64,000 bases of DNA from Sphingomonas gellani. GTDB taxonomy: Bacteria > Pseudomonadota > Alphaproteobacteria > Sphingomonadales > Sphingomonadaceae. The notes under the pieces are model-generated. The model saw only the letters and a program-made list of their open reading frames with translations, ran no database searches and was not told the DNA's origin. Of this stretch, positions 39,700 to 48,691 are shown piece after piece. The translations under genes were made by a program, and so were the position numbers. The stretch spans positions 558,001 to 622,000 of the forward strand of contig NZ_FOCF01000001.1 in the NCBI RefSeq assembly GCF_900110035.1, written 5' to 3'. The number at the start of each line of letters is the position of its first letter. Position 1 is the first letter of the stretch.

Positions 39700-40057
39700 A
39701 CCTGGCCGGCCCGGGGCGAACCGGCGGGGGTCTGAGCGAAGCAGCCGGTGGGGTCAGGCTCGGTCTGAGGCTGCCTTTCCGGAGGTCTCGGCGTCATGTG
39801 TATCGAAGTTGCGGGTAGCATTGCGGGCTCTTGCGCGAGCGACACATGCATAAGCAACACCGTTGCGCCCGACGCAGGTGTTTGACCGCGGCGCCGGAAG
39901 GCTCGCGATCGCGGAACCGAAGCGGCCGGCTCTGGACCTGTATGCGGCGTGGGTAGTCAAACATTGCGCCGAAAGGGCGGCACTTTCGGCGCGATCGTCA
40001 ATTCAAACTCCACGCCGAACGATTCACGTTCCCGGATGCAGGTAAGGAACCCACCCC
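39700..40057. other. Intergenic region upstream of the SDR gene
   Basis: No gene is supported. It separates the divergent transporter and oxidoreductase genes, so it should contain two promoters, and it carries the perfect hairpin at 39966-39992. Confidence 0.45.
39966..39992. promoter_or_regulatory. Perfect 10-bp inverted repeat upstream of SDR gene
   Basis: GCGCCGAAAG (39966-39975) pairs with CTTTCGGCGC (39983-39992) across a 7-base spacer, about 65 bases before the SDR start. No T-run follows on either strand, so it is not a normal terminator; an operator for an unlinked repressor or an RNA hairpin are options. Confidence 0.45.
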
Positions 40058-40837
40058 ATGAACATCGACCTGACCGGTAGGACGGCCCTCGTCACCGGAT
40101 CCACCGAGGGCATCGGCTTCGGCATTGCCCAAAGCTTGGCCAAGGCAGGAGCGTCCGTCGTCATCAACGGCCGCACGCGTGAGAAGGTGCATGCGGCCGT
40201 GGCCCGGGTCGGGGCGAAGGCACGAGGCGCCGTGGCGGACCTCGGGACCGTGGAGGGTCACGACCAGCTCGTCGCCGCCGTCCCGGACGCCGACATCGTG
40301 GTCAGCAATCTGGGCATCTTTCAACCCTCCGACTTCTTCGACACCGACGATGCGACGTGGGATCGGCACTGGCAGGTCAACGTCATGGCCGGCGTGCGGC
40401 TTGCGCGAACCTACCTGCCGATCATGGAGCAGGCGGGGTGGGGACGATTCCTGTTCCTCGCCTCGGAATCGGCGTTCAACATCCCGGTGGAGATGATCCA
40501 CTATGGTGTCAGCAAGACCGCGGATGTCGCACTCGCCCGCGGGTTGGCGAAGCGTATGGCGGGCACGGGCGTCACCGTGAACTCGGTGCTGCCGGGCCCG
40601 ACCCTGTCCGAGGGTGTGGAGGCGATGCTGAAGTCCGAGCGCGCGAAAACCGGCAAGCCGATCGAGGAGGTCGCGGCCGCCTTTGTCCAGGAACACCGGT
40701 CCAGTTCCATCATCCGCCGCGCCGCGACGGTGGAGGAGGTCGCGAACATGGTCGTCTATCTCGCGTCTCCGCTGGCGTCGGCGACCACCGGCGCGGCGCT
40801 GCGTGTGGACGGCGGGGTGATCGACACGCTGATGTGA
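40058..40837 (+). CDS. SDR-family oxidoreductase
   Basis: A 259-residue classical short-chain dehydrogenase: cofactor motif TGSTEGIGFGIA, catalytic Ser in FLFLASESAF, and YxxxK as YGVSK. The NNAG position reads SNLG, an allowed variant. The C-terminus closes the Rossmann fold (ALRVDGGVIDTLM). Substrate not predictable. Confidence 0.9.
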   Translation: MNIDLTGRTALVTGSTEGIGFGIAQSLAKAGASVVINGRTREKVHAAVARVGAKARGAVADLGTVEGHDQLVAAVPDADIVVSNLGIFQPSDFFDTDDATWDRHWQVNVMAGVRLARTYLPIMEQAGWGRFLFLASESAFNIPVEMIHYGVSKTADVALARGLAKRMAGTGVTVNSVLPGPTLSEGVEAMLKSERAKTGKPIEEVAAAFVQEHRSSSIIRRAATVEEVANMVVYLASPLASATTGAALRVDGGVIDTLM

Positions 40838-40953
40838 GGGGACAGCGCTGGCCCGTGCCGATCCGGTCGGGACCGGCGCCGCTACGTGCCCGAGCACCGC
40901 GCGATGCTGTCGAAGCAGCTTACGCGCCGCCGCTACTTGGTTACGCGAGAGCG

Positions 40954-41208
40954 ATGGCGAGGAAGAAGCGTTACCTAACCGCGACGATGGCCGACGGGTA
41001 CGTCAAAACGATCGGCCCGACCGCCTCCCCGTTCACCCATTACTGGCGCATCGTCGCCGAGTTGCCCGGTGGAAAGACGGAAGTCTTCTGGGGCCACTCG
41101 CGTTCGCTCGGCGAAGCGAGGGGCAAGAAGGACGCCGCGGCTGAGGCCGCCAGGCAGCGTGGGTGGTCGAGCTATGCTTTTGAAGTGGTCGAGCTTGTCG
41201 AGAGCTGA
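40954..41208 (+). CDS. Small hypothetical protein
   Basis: An 84-residue basic protein starting MARKKRYLTATMADGYVKTI, with a compact alpha/beta-looking pattern (HYWRIVAELPGGKTEVFWGH, then a Lys/Ala/Glu-rich helix and VEVVEL-like end). Good codon usage, but only a weak ribosome site; no family recognised. Probably a real small cytosolic protein. Confidence 0.45.
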   Translation: MARKKRYLTATMADGYVKTIGPTASPFTHYWRIVAELPGGKTEVFWGHSRSLGEARGKKDAAAEAARQRGWSSYAFEVVELVES

Positions 41209-41584
41209 GGTCGAGGCTGAGATTCGACTGTTGTTGATTGGGTGCGAAACTCGGGTATCGCTCGCGGTCGATCTGCTGCTTAGCAAAGATGCTAGCCGTC
41301 TAGTTGCCCGAGAGCACGCGTAATGACGCAAAATCTAGTATCTCCTGAAACAATAAGCAGGGCGCTCTACGAGCGTTAAACTGCCGTCGGCTCAACGCGA
41401 GTGTCTTGAGGCTTCCCAGAAACTCTCAAACTGTCAGCGACTTACCAAAGCCGCCAGTATCGTGGCGCGTCTTGGTGGCGTAAGTCCGACCGGATTTTTC
41501 GCGATACTTCCGGGCAGGAAAGTAACGACAACACAGTATTAATCCATTCCGGCTACAAAATCCTCCATTCGGGGGGAACAAAAG
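41209..41584. other. Intergenic region upstream of the chemotaxis operon
   Basis: About 375 bases that look noticeably less GC-rich than the genes around. It should hold the operon promoter, but I cannot place one with confidence. A 49-codon frame (41174-41323) exists but overlaps the previous gene and is not supported. Confidence 0.4.
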
Positions 41585-41899
41585 TTGAGCTGCCATTTAT
41601 TGACTGCGCCGGACCATTTGGCGGTCCGGAGCATCACTACATTTGCCGACAGTGTTCGGCAGGCCTTTGATACGGCCACATCGATCACGCTCGATCTTTC
41701 AACATGTGTCGAGATGGATCTGAGTACCTTGCAAGTTCTGGCTGTGGCACGGCGACATGCTGTGGAGACCGGCAAGACCTTCGTCCTTTCGGAACCGGCA
41801 AGTGGGGAGTTGCTGCGCCTGTTGGAACGGGCCGGCTTCCTCTCTGCGCCGACACCGGTCGATATCGATTTCTGGTTTCACGGAGTGCGCCCGCAATGA
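41585..41899 (+). CDS. STAS-domain protein (anti-sigma antagonist-like)
   Basis: A 104-residue STAS fold (ITLDLSTCVEMDLSTLQVLAVARRHA, residues about 34-59). The segment DLSTLQ corresponds to the phosphorylatable Ser motif of SpoIIAA-like proteins. The start is a TTG preceded by GGGGGGAA at 41570-41577; no ATG is usable. It is the first gene of the chemotaxis operon, with its stop overlapping cheY by 4 bases. Such STAS proteins appear in Che-like operons controlling stress or surface growth. Confidence 0.8.
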   Translation: MSCHLLTAPDHLAVRSITTFADSVRQAFDTATSITLDLSTCVEMDLSTLQVLAVARRHAVETGKTFVLSEPASGELLRLLERAGFLSAPTPVDIDFWFHGVRPQ

Positions 41900-42264
41900 C
41901 TGCTTCCATTCTGACCGTTGATGACTCGCCCAGCCTGCGCATGGCGATCCGCATCGCGCTCACCGGCGCCGGTTATTTCGTGCAGGAGGCGGGCGACGGC
42001 GTGGAAGGCCTGGCGAAAGCGGCTGCCAACCGGTTCGACATGATCGTGACCGACCTGAACATGCCCAACATGGATGGCCTGACCATGATCCGCGAACTGC
42101 GCAAGCAGCCGGAGCAGGCGGGCGTCCCCATCATCTTCCTGACCACCGAATCAGACGCGGAGATGAAGGCGCAGGCCAAGGCGGCGGGAGCCACTGGATG
42201 GCTGGTCAAGCCGTTCGTTCCCGATCAACTGGTGAAGGTGGCGAAGAAGGTGCTCGGCCGGTGA
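41896..42264 (+). CDS. cheY: CheY-type response regulator
   Basis: A single receiver domain of 122 residues with acidic pair D9/D10, phospho-acceptor Asp53 (VTDLNMPNMDG), Thr in FLTTES and Lys in LVKPF. No output domain, so it is CheY-like. It lies directly before cheA, with a GTGA overlap. Confidence 0.95.
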   Translation: MTASILTVDDSPSLRMAIRIALTGAGYFVQEAGDGVEGLAKAAANRFDMIVTDLNMPNMDGLTMIRELRKQPEQAGVPIIFLTTESDAEMKAQAKAAGATGWLVKPFVPDQLVKVAKKVLGR

Positions 42265-43830
42265 GTGCCGACGATCCGATCGCCGCTTTCCGCGTGGAGG
42301 CGGGCGAACTGCTCGACCAGGTCGAACAGGGGCTGCTCGACCTGTGTAATCGCCTCGGCGACGCCGACCTGGTCAATGCGGTGTTCCGCGGACTGCACAC
42401 CTTGAAGGGGTCGGGCGCCATGTTCGGCTTCGATGCCCTGGCGAGCTTCACGCACCATTGCGAGACCGCGTTCGACCGGATTCGCAAAGGCCAGGTGCCT
42501 GCAACCCGGGAACTGGTGACGGTGATCCTGTCGGCGCAGGACCATATGCGGGGCGCTGGTCGAGGGCGAAGCCCCTGTCGCGGAGGGGGAGGCGATCCTC
42601 GTCCGGTTGCACGCCGCGCTGGAGCATGCGTCCGGAGCGGAAGCGGTAATGGCGGAGGCGCCGGCTGGCCCGCGAGGGTGGAAACTGTTCTTCCGATTGC
42701 CGTCCGACGCCATGGCGAACGGCACCAATCCCCTGATGCTGCTCGACGAGCTGCGCGCGCTTGGCGACGCGCACATCGTCGCGCGTACAAACGACGTACC
42801 GAGCCTGGAAGAGCTGGTCGCGACCGAGTGCCATGTCGGCTGGGACGTGACGTTGATCGGAGAGATCAGCCGGGACGATATCGAGGACGTGTTCATCTTC
42901 GTGATGGATGACATGACGCTCGACATCGAGCCTCTGAGTGCAGAGCCGGCGTCTCTTGCCGAGCCGGTCATCGCGGATCCTGCCGTCGTGCCCACGTCCG
43001 CTCCGGTCGTGGTCGAGGTGGACGGTTCTTCCGCTGGTGTACGTCCCGCCGCAAAGGCGGGCGAAAGCGTACGCGTTCCGGCCGAGCGGCTCGACGCGCT
43101 GATGGACCGGGTCGGGGAGCTGGTGATCGCGCAGAGCCGCCTGTCGCAGCTTGCGCATGGCGGCGTCGACTTGCTGCTGCGGTCGGTGTCCGAAGAGATC
43201 GAACGGCTGACCAGCGAATTGCGCGACACCATGATGATGTTGCGCATGGTGCCGGTGGCGTCCCTGTTCGGCCGCTTCCGCCGCCTCGTGCACGACCTGG
43301 CCCGTGACACGGGCAAGGCGATCGAACTGGTCACCGAGGGCGAAGCCACCGAGATCGACAAGACGGTCATCGAGCGGTTGTTCGATCCCTTGGTCCATAT
43401 CGTGCGCAACAGCTGCGATCACGGCGTGGAGCCGGGGCGCTACGTCATACCGCTGACGGCGGTCGAGGAGTGCCTGGAACTCAGCCTCGAAGAGGACATG
43501 CGCTCTCGCGGGCGAAGCTTCATCACGCTGCGCGATCGGCTGGTGCCGTTCCTTCGCCTACGCGACATGTTCGCGACGGGTACCAGGCCCGACACCTATC
43601 AGAAGATCGTCGTGGTCACGACCGGCACGGATCGCGTCGGACTGGTCGTGGATCAGATCATCGGCAACCACCAGACGGTGATCAAGCCGATGTCGTCGCT
43701 ACATGCCGATGTCGCGAACTTCGCCGGCGCAACGATCCTGGGCGATGGCGGCGTCGCGCTGATCCTCGACATTGCCCAGCTTGTCGCCACCGCCCAGCCG
43801 AAGGAGGAGCGGCTCCGCGCCGCTGGATAG
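42261..43830 (+). pseudogene. cheA: CheA histidine kinase, frameshifted and missing most of its ATP-binding domain
   Basis: P1 starts at GTG 42261 with phospho-His46 (GLHTLKGSGAM). At 42550-42553 a run of four G shifts the frame; removing one G restores MRALVEGEAP and continues into the downstream frame. P2 (GWKLFFRLPSDAM), the P3 dimerisation helix (VRVPAERLDALMDRVGELVI) and the N-box (HIVRNSCDHGVEP) follow. At about 43430-43441 the sequence jumps straight into the P5 CheW-like domain (RYVIPLTAVEECLEL), so the G1, F and G2 boxes are absent. P5 is intact to the end. With either lesion alone a working kinase is unlikely. Confidence 0.85.
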
Positions 43831-43833
43831 GTC

Positions 43834-44349
43834 ATGCACGATCCAACAACCATCAACTGGGACGAGGGCGGCCAAGTGGGCGTGCTGACCTTCGACCTGG
43901 ACGGAGAGGTCTTCGCCGTCGAGGCGATCTCGGTTCGCGAGATACTGGACATCATCCCGCAAACGGCGGTGCCGGGCGCGTCGGCTCTCGTGGGCAGCGT
44001 CGTCAACTTCCGGGGCAGGGTGATCCCGCTGGCCGACCTGCGCGTCGCGTTCGGCATGGGGCCAGCCCCGGTCACCGGGGACAGCCGCATCGTCGTGATC
44101 GAGATCGATCTGGACGATCAGCCCACGCTGCTCGGCTTGAGGGCCGACAAGGTGCACGAGGTCACCGCGTTGGCGAAATGCGACAGCGAGGAGCCGCCCA
44201 CAGTCGGCATGCGCTGGCGTCGCGATCACGTCCGCAGCCTGGTGCGCCGCGACCAAGGCCTGATCGTCGTGCCAGATCTGCAGGCGATCTTTGCCTCGGC
44301 CACCGCCGAACCGCAGCCGGCCACGGCTTCGATCCATTCCATCCATTGA
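43834..44349 (+). CDS. cheW: CheW-type coupling protein (first copy)
   Basis: A 171-residue CheW-fold adaptor that links receptors to CheA (VGVLTFDLDGEVFAVEAISVREIL, GASALVGSVVNFRGRVIPLADLR). It begins 3 bases after cheA. The C-terminal tail (about 160-171) is Pro/Ala/Ser-rich. It is one of two CheW proteins in this operon. Confidence 0.95.
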   Translation: MHDPTTINWDEGGQVGVLTFDLDGEVFAVEAISVREILDIIPQTAVPGASALVGSVVNFRGRVIPLADLRVAFGMGPAPVTGDSRIVVIEIDLDDQPTLLGLRADKVHEVTALAKCDSEEPPTVGMRWRRDHVRSLVRRDQGLIVVPDLQAIFASATAEPQPATASIHSIH

Positions 44350-44394
44350 TTTCTTCAGCCCAAGGGGGGGCTTCAGACGCGCGCTACGATCAAG

Positions 44395-46179
44395 ATGAAA
44401 CTGGGTGCCACGTTCGGCGTCCTGATAGCCATGATGCTGGCCGTTGTCGGCGTCGGCATTTCCAAGATGAGCACGCTGAACACGGCGATCACGGAGGTCA
44501 TCAACGGCCCGGCCGCACGGCTCAGTTTGGCGCAGAGCGTCAACATTGAAGTCGGCACCGTGCTCCGCCGTGAGAAGAACATGGTTCTCACCAGCGACAT
44601 GGACCTGATGCGGCAGTTCAATGGCGAGATCGGTGAAGGCCGAGGCAAGATCGAGAAGCTGATCGCAGAGGGCGACAGCAAGGCAAGTGCGGTTGGCAAG
44701 CCGGGATGGGCGACCCTGCGGCAGCAATGGGACAGCTACAAGCGCTTGAACGACAAGGTTCGCTCATTGGCGCTGGCGAACAACAAGGCGGAGGCCAGTG
44801 CGCTGTCCGTCAACGACTCCCGCAAGCTGGCCGGGGAAATGACGGACACGATCGACGGCATTGTCGAGCTGCAGCGTACCCAGATGAAGCAGGCCGACGA
44901 CGACACGGACGCGCTCTATGGCAACGCCTGCACCGTCCTGCTGGTCGTCGCAACGCTGGCGATCCTGATCGCCGCCACCGGCGCGGTGTGGATCTCGATG
45001 GTGGTATCGGGCGGCCTGCGTCGCATCGGCCAGGCGGTGGACGCCGTGTCCATCGGCGACCTGGACCACGAGGTGAAGGTCACGAGCAACGACGAGATCA
45101 AGGATCTGGTCGACACAGTCAACAAGATGACGGCCAACCTGCGCGTGTCCGCCACGCTGGCCGATCGGATCGCGGGGGGCGACCTGACCGTTCAGCATCA
45201 GCCGATGTCCGACAAGGACACGCTGGGCCACGCGCTGGTCACGATGGTCGAGAAGCTGCGCGACGTGGTCGGCAACGCCAACGCGGCAGCGGAGCAGGTT
45301 TCCGCTGGCAGCCAGGAACTGTCCGCATCGTCGGAACAGGTCAGCCAGGGCGCGACCGAACAGGCCGCCGCGGCCGAAGAAGCCTCCGCATCGATGGAGC
45401 AGATGGCGGCCAACATCAAACAGAACGCCGACAACGCCGCCCAGACCGAGAAGATCGCGCGTCAGTCCTCAAAGGATGCCGAGGCGAGCGGCGTGGCAGT
45501 CGAGAAGGCGGTCGACGCCATGCAGACCATCGCCGAAAAGATCGGCATCGTGCAGGAGATCGCGCGCCAGACCGACCTGCTCGCCCTGAACGCGGCGGTC
45601 GAGGCGGCCCGTGCAGGTGAGCATGGCAAGGGCTTTGCGGTGGTCGCATCCGAGGTCCGCAAGCTGGCCGAGCGTAGCCAGACCGCGGCGGCCGAGATCG
45701 GCTCCGTATCCGGTGAAACGGTGAAGGCAGCGGCGCAGGCCGGCGAGATGCTGACCCGGCTGGTGCCGGACATCCGCCGGACGGCCGAACTGGTGTCCGA
45801 GATCAGCGCTGCGTGCCGCGAACAGGATATCGGGGCCAGCCAGATCAACGAGGCGATCCAGCAGCTCGACAAGGTGACGCAGCAGAATGCCGGCGCGTCG
45901 GAGCAGATCACGACCACGTCCGAGGAACTCGCCGCCCAGGCCGAGGAGCTTCAGGCCAGCATCGCCTATTTCCGGGTGGACGAGCGATCGGGCGGGCGCG
46001 GCGCGGTGACGACCAACGCCGTCCGGAGGCCGGCCGCCAGCGTCCGCAAGCCTGTCGCCAAGGGCAAGGCAAAGCCCAACTCGGTGGCGGATCAGCAGGC
46101 CCGTGTCCGTGGCTTCGCGCTGGACCTGAGCCAGGGCGGCCCGGATGGCGAGGACGCCGAGTTCGGACAGGCCGCATGA
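44395..46179 (+). CDS. Methyl-accepting chemotaxis protein
   Basis: A 594-residue transmembrane receptor: TM1 (about 4-22), a helical periplasmic four-helix-bundle sensor (about 25-178), TM2 (180-204), a HAMP domain and then a cytoplasmic signalling domain with the conserved hairpin tip ([36 protein letters not shown]). The C-terminus has an Arg/Lys/Ala tail and no CheR-tethering pentapeptide (ends FGQAA). The ligand is unknown. It overlaps the next cheW by 4 bases. Confidence 0.95.
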   Translation: MKLGATFGVLIAMMLAVVGVGISKMSTLNTAITEVINGPAARLSLAQSVNIEVGTVLRREKNMVLTSDMDLMRQFNGEIGEGRGKIEKLIAEGDSKASAVGKPGWATLRQQWDSYKRLNDKVRSLALANNKAEASALSVNDSRKLAGEMTDTIDGIVELQRTQMKQADDDTDALYGNACTVLLVVATLAILIAATGAVWISMVVSGGLRRIGQAVDAVSIGDLDHEVKVTSNDEIKDLVDTVNKMTANLRVSATLADRIAGGDLTVQHQPMSDKDTLGHALVTMVEKLRDVVGNANAAAEQVSAGSQELSASSEQVSQGATEQAAAAEEASASMEQMAANIKQNADNAAQTEKIARQSSKDAEASGVAVEKAVDAMQTIAEKIGIVQEIARQTDLLALNAAVEAARAGEHGKGFAVVASEVRKLAERSQTAAAEIGSVSGETVKAAAQAGEMLTRLVPDIRRTAELVSEISAACREQDIGASQINEAIQQLDKVTQQNAGASEQITTTSEELAAQAEELQASIAYFRVDERSGGRGAVTTNAVRRPAASVRKPVAKGKAKPNSVADQQARVRGFALDLSQGGPDGEDAEFGQAA

Positions 46180-46661
46180 CGGCGGGGGCCGAGATCCAGG
46201 CCGTGACCTTCGGCCTGGGTGACGAGATTTTCGCGGTGCGGGTCGCCTGTGTCCGCGAGATCCTCGACCATGCCCCGGCCTTTCGCATCCCGAACGGGCC
46301 GGACTGGTTGCTCGGCCTGACCGATGTGCGCGGGCAAGGGGTGCCGACGATCGACTTTCGCGCCAAGCTTGGTCTGGCGCGCGTCGATCCCGACATGGCG
46401 ACGCGCATCCTGATCGTCGACCTGCCGCTCCCCGACCGCGTGCTGGCGCTGGGGCTGGTGGTCGATCGGGTGCTGAACGTGACGACCTTCGGGTCGGAGC
46501 AGGTGGAGCCGGCGCCGGACATCGGGGTCCGGTGGCGATCCGATTACATCGAGGGTGTGATGCGTCAGCCGGACGGCTTTGTCGTGCTGGTCGACCTGAG
46601 CCGCATCTTCACGTCGGAAGACGGCGCCATGCTTCCCACGACCATGCGTCAGGCCGCCTGA
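46176..46661 (+). CDS. cheW: CheW-type coupling protein (second copy)
   Basis: 161 residues with the CheW fold ([41 protein letters not shown]). Distinct in sequence from the first CheW. Starts within the stop of the receptor (ATGA). Confidence 0.94.
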   Translation: MTAGAEIQAVTFGLGDEIFAVRVACVREILDHAPAFRIPNGPDWLLGLTDVRGQGVPTIDFRAKLGLARVDPDMATRILIVDLPLPDRVLALGLVVDRVLNVTTFGSEQVEPAPDIGVRWRSDYIEGVMRQPDGFVVLVDLSRIFTSEDGAMLPTTMRQAA

Positions 46662-46697
46662 ACCCGGCCCGGGTGCCGCCCCGCCGGCGCCGATCCC

Positions 46698-47579
46698 ATG
46701 CTACAGCTTGAAAGTACCTCGCCGATGTCAGCCGTCGCCGCCAGGGTTGCCGATCCCCTGGACAAGATCAGTCCGCGCAACTTCAACCGCCTGTCGGCCC
46801 ACATCTACGACCAGGCGGGCATCAAGATGCCGGCGAGCAAGCAGACCATGCTGGAGGGACGTCTGCGCCGACGTGTCCGTGCGACCGGCGTCGCCGATCT
46901 GAACAGCTATTGCGACCTGCTGTTCGACCACGACCGGGTCGGGGCGGAGGCCCTTCACCTGCTCAATGCGGTGACGACCAACAAGACGGACTTTTTTCGG
47001 GAGCCGCGCTACTTCGACTATCTTCGCCAGTCGATCCTGCCGGCGTTGAAGACGCAGGGGCATCGGCGCATCCGCGCGTGGAGTGCGGCCTGTTCGACGG
47101 GCGCGGAACCCTACACCATGGCGATGGTGTTCGACGACTTCGCGGAACGGCAGGGCGGACCCGACTACGGCGTGCTTGCGACGGACCTCGACACCGAGGT
47201 GCTGGAGACCGCGCGGCGCGGCGTCTACCCCGCCGACATGCTGGATCCCGTCCCTGCGGCGATGCGGGACCGGTACGTCATGCGTCCGTTGCAGAGGGGG
47301 CGCGGCGATGTGCGCATCGTCCCGGCGCTGCGATCGGCGGTCGGATTCGCGCGACTAAACCTGATGGACGCCCGCTATCCGGTGGGCGATCCGATGGACA
47401 TCATCTTCTGTCGCAACGTGTTGATCTACTTCGACAAGCCGACCCAGGAGAAGGTCGTGTCGCGGCTGTGCGATCAGCTCAGGCCGGGCGGATGGCTGTT
47501 GCTCGGCCATTCGGAGTCGATCGCCGGGATGGACCTGCCCGTGAAGCAGGTGTCCAACACCGTGTTCCAGCGGAACTGA
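46698..47579 (+). CDS. cheR: CheR, chemotaxis protein methyltransferase
   Basis: SAM-dependent methyltransferase that adds methyl groups to receptor glutamates. The 293 residues show the N-terminal helical domain ([18 protein letters not shown]), the SAM motif [17 protein letters not shown] and the post-motif segment [19 protein letters not shown]. It ends one base before cheB. Confidence 0.96.
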   Translation: MLQLESTSPMSAVAARVADPLDKISPRNFNRLSAHIYDQAGIKMPASKQTMLEGRLRRRVRATGVADLNSYCDLLFDHDRVGAEALHLLNAVTTNKTDFFREPRYFDYLRQSILPALKTQGHRRIRAWSAACSTGAEPYTMAMVFDDFAERQGGPDYGVLATDLDTEVLETARRGVYPADMLDPVPAAMRDRYVMRPLQRGRGDVRIVPALRSAVGFARLNLMDARYPVGDPMDIIFCRNVLIYFDKPTQEKVVSRLCDQLRPGGWLLLGHSESIAGMDLPVKQVSNTVFQRN

Positions 47580-47580
47580 C

Positions 47581-48657
47581 ATGGCCAAAATCCGTGTGCT
47601 CGTGATCGATGATTCCGCCAGCGTCCGTCAGAGCATGACCGCGCTGTTGCAGGAGGACCCCGAGATCGAGGTTATCGGCGCGGCGGCCGACCCGTTCGCC
47701 GCCGCCCGCTACATCCAGGAACAGGTGCCCGACGTCATCACGCTCGACGTGGAGATGCCGCGGATGGACGGCGTCACCTTTCTGCGCAAGCTGATGAGCC
47801 AGTGTCCGACGCCCGTGGTCATGTGCTCGTCGCTGGTGGAGGAAGGGTCGGAGACGCTGCTCCAGGCGCTGGAGGCCGGCGCGGTGGACGTGATCCTGAA
47901 GCCGCGGCTGGGGGTCGCGGATCACCTGGCAGAGGCCCGGATGATGATCCGCGAAACCGTGAAGGGTGCGGCGCGTGCGCGGGTGCGGCCCAGGACACCG
48001 GCCGCGCGTACTGTCGCGCCGCAACGCAAGCTGACCGCCGACGCGGTCCTGCCGCCGCCCACAGGCAAGGCGATGAGCCGCACGACGGAGATGGTCGTCT
48101 GCATCGGCGCATCGACCGGCGGTACCGAGGCGCTGCGGGAGGTTCTGGAGGCACTGCCGGCCAATTCGCCCGGCATCGTCGTCGTGCAGCACATGCCCGA
48201 AAGCTTCACCCGTGCCTTTGCCAATCGCCTGAACGGGATCTGCGCGGTGGATGTGAAGGAGGCGGAGGATGGCGACACGGTCATGCGCGGCCACGTCCTG
48301 ATCGCGCCGGGGGGCCTGCGTCACACCATGCTGGAGCGTCAGGGCGCGCGCTATCACGTCTCCGTCCGTGAAGGGCCGCTGGTGTCGCGTCATCGCCCGT
48401 CGGTCGACGTGCTGTTCCGATCAGCGGCGCGTAACGCAGCATCGAACGCGGTCGGGATCATCATGACGGGCATGGGCGACGACGGCGCGCGTGGCCTGCT
48501 GGAGATGAAACAGGCGGGTGCCCGGACCTTTGCGCAGGACGAGGCGACATCGGTCGTGTTCGGCATGCCGAAGGAGGCGATCGGCCGGGGCGCCGCCGAC
48601 AAGGTCGTTCCCTTGCACGCCATCGCTCGCGAACTTCTTCAGGCGACGGCGCGCTGA
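47581..48657 (+). CDS. cheB: CheB, protein-glutamate methylesterase
   Basis: Response-regulator esterase that removes receptor methyl groups. The 358 residues comprise a receiver domain (Asp56 in [11 protein letters not shown]), an Arg/Ala/Pro linker (about 130-165), and the esterase domain with catalytic Ser178 (IGASTGG), His204 (VQHMPES) and the Asp of GMGDDGARG (300-301). Confidence 0.96.
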   Translation: MAKIRVLVIDDSASVRQSMTALLQEDPEIEVIGAAADPFAAARYIQEQVPDVITLDVEMPRMDGVTFLRKLMSQCPTPVVMCSSLVEEGSETLLQALEAGAVDVILKPRLGVADHLAEARMMIRETVKGAARARVRPRTPAARTVAPQRKLTADAVLPPPTGKAMSRTTEMVVCIGASTGGTEALREVLEALPANSPGIVVVQHMPESFTRAFANRLNGICAVDVKEAEDGDTVMRGHVLIAPGGLRHTMLERQGARYHVSVREGPLVSRHRPSVDVLFRSAARNAASNAVGIIMTGMGDDGARGLLEMKQAGARTFAQDEATSVVFGMPKEAIGRGAADKVVPLHAIARELLQATAR

Positions 48658-48691
48658 GCGCCGACCCTGTTTCCTGACACGGAGCCGATCC

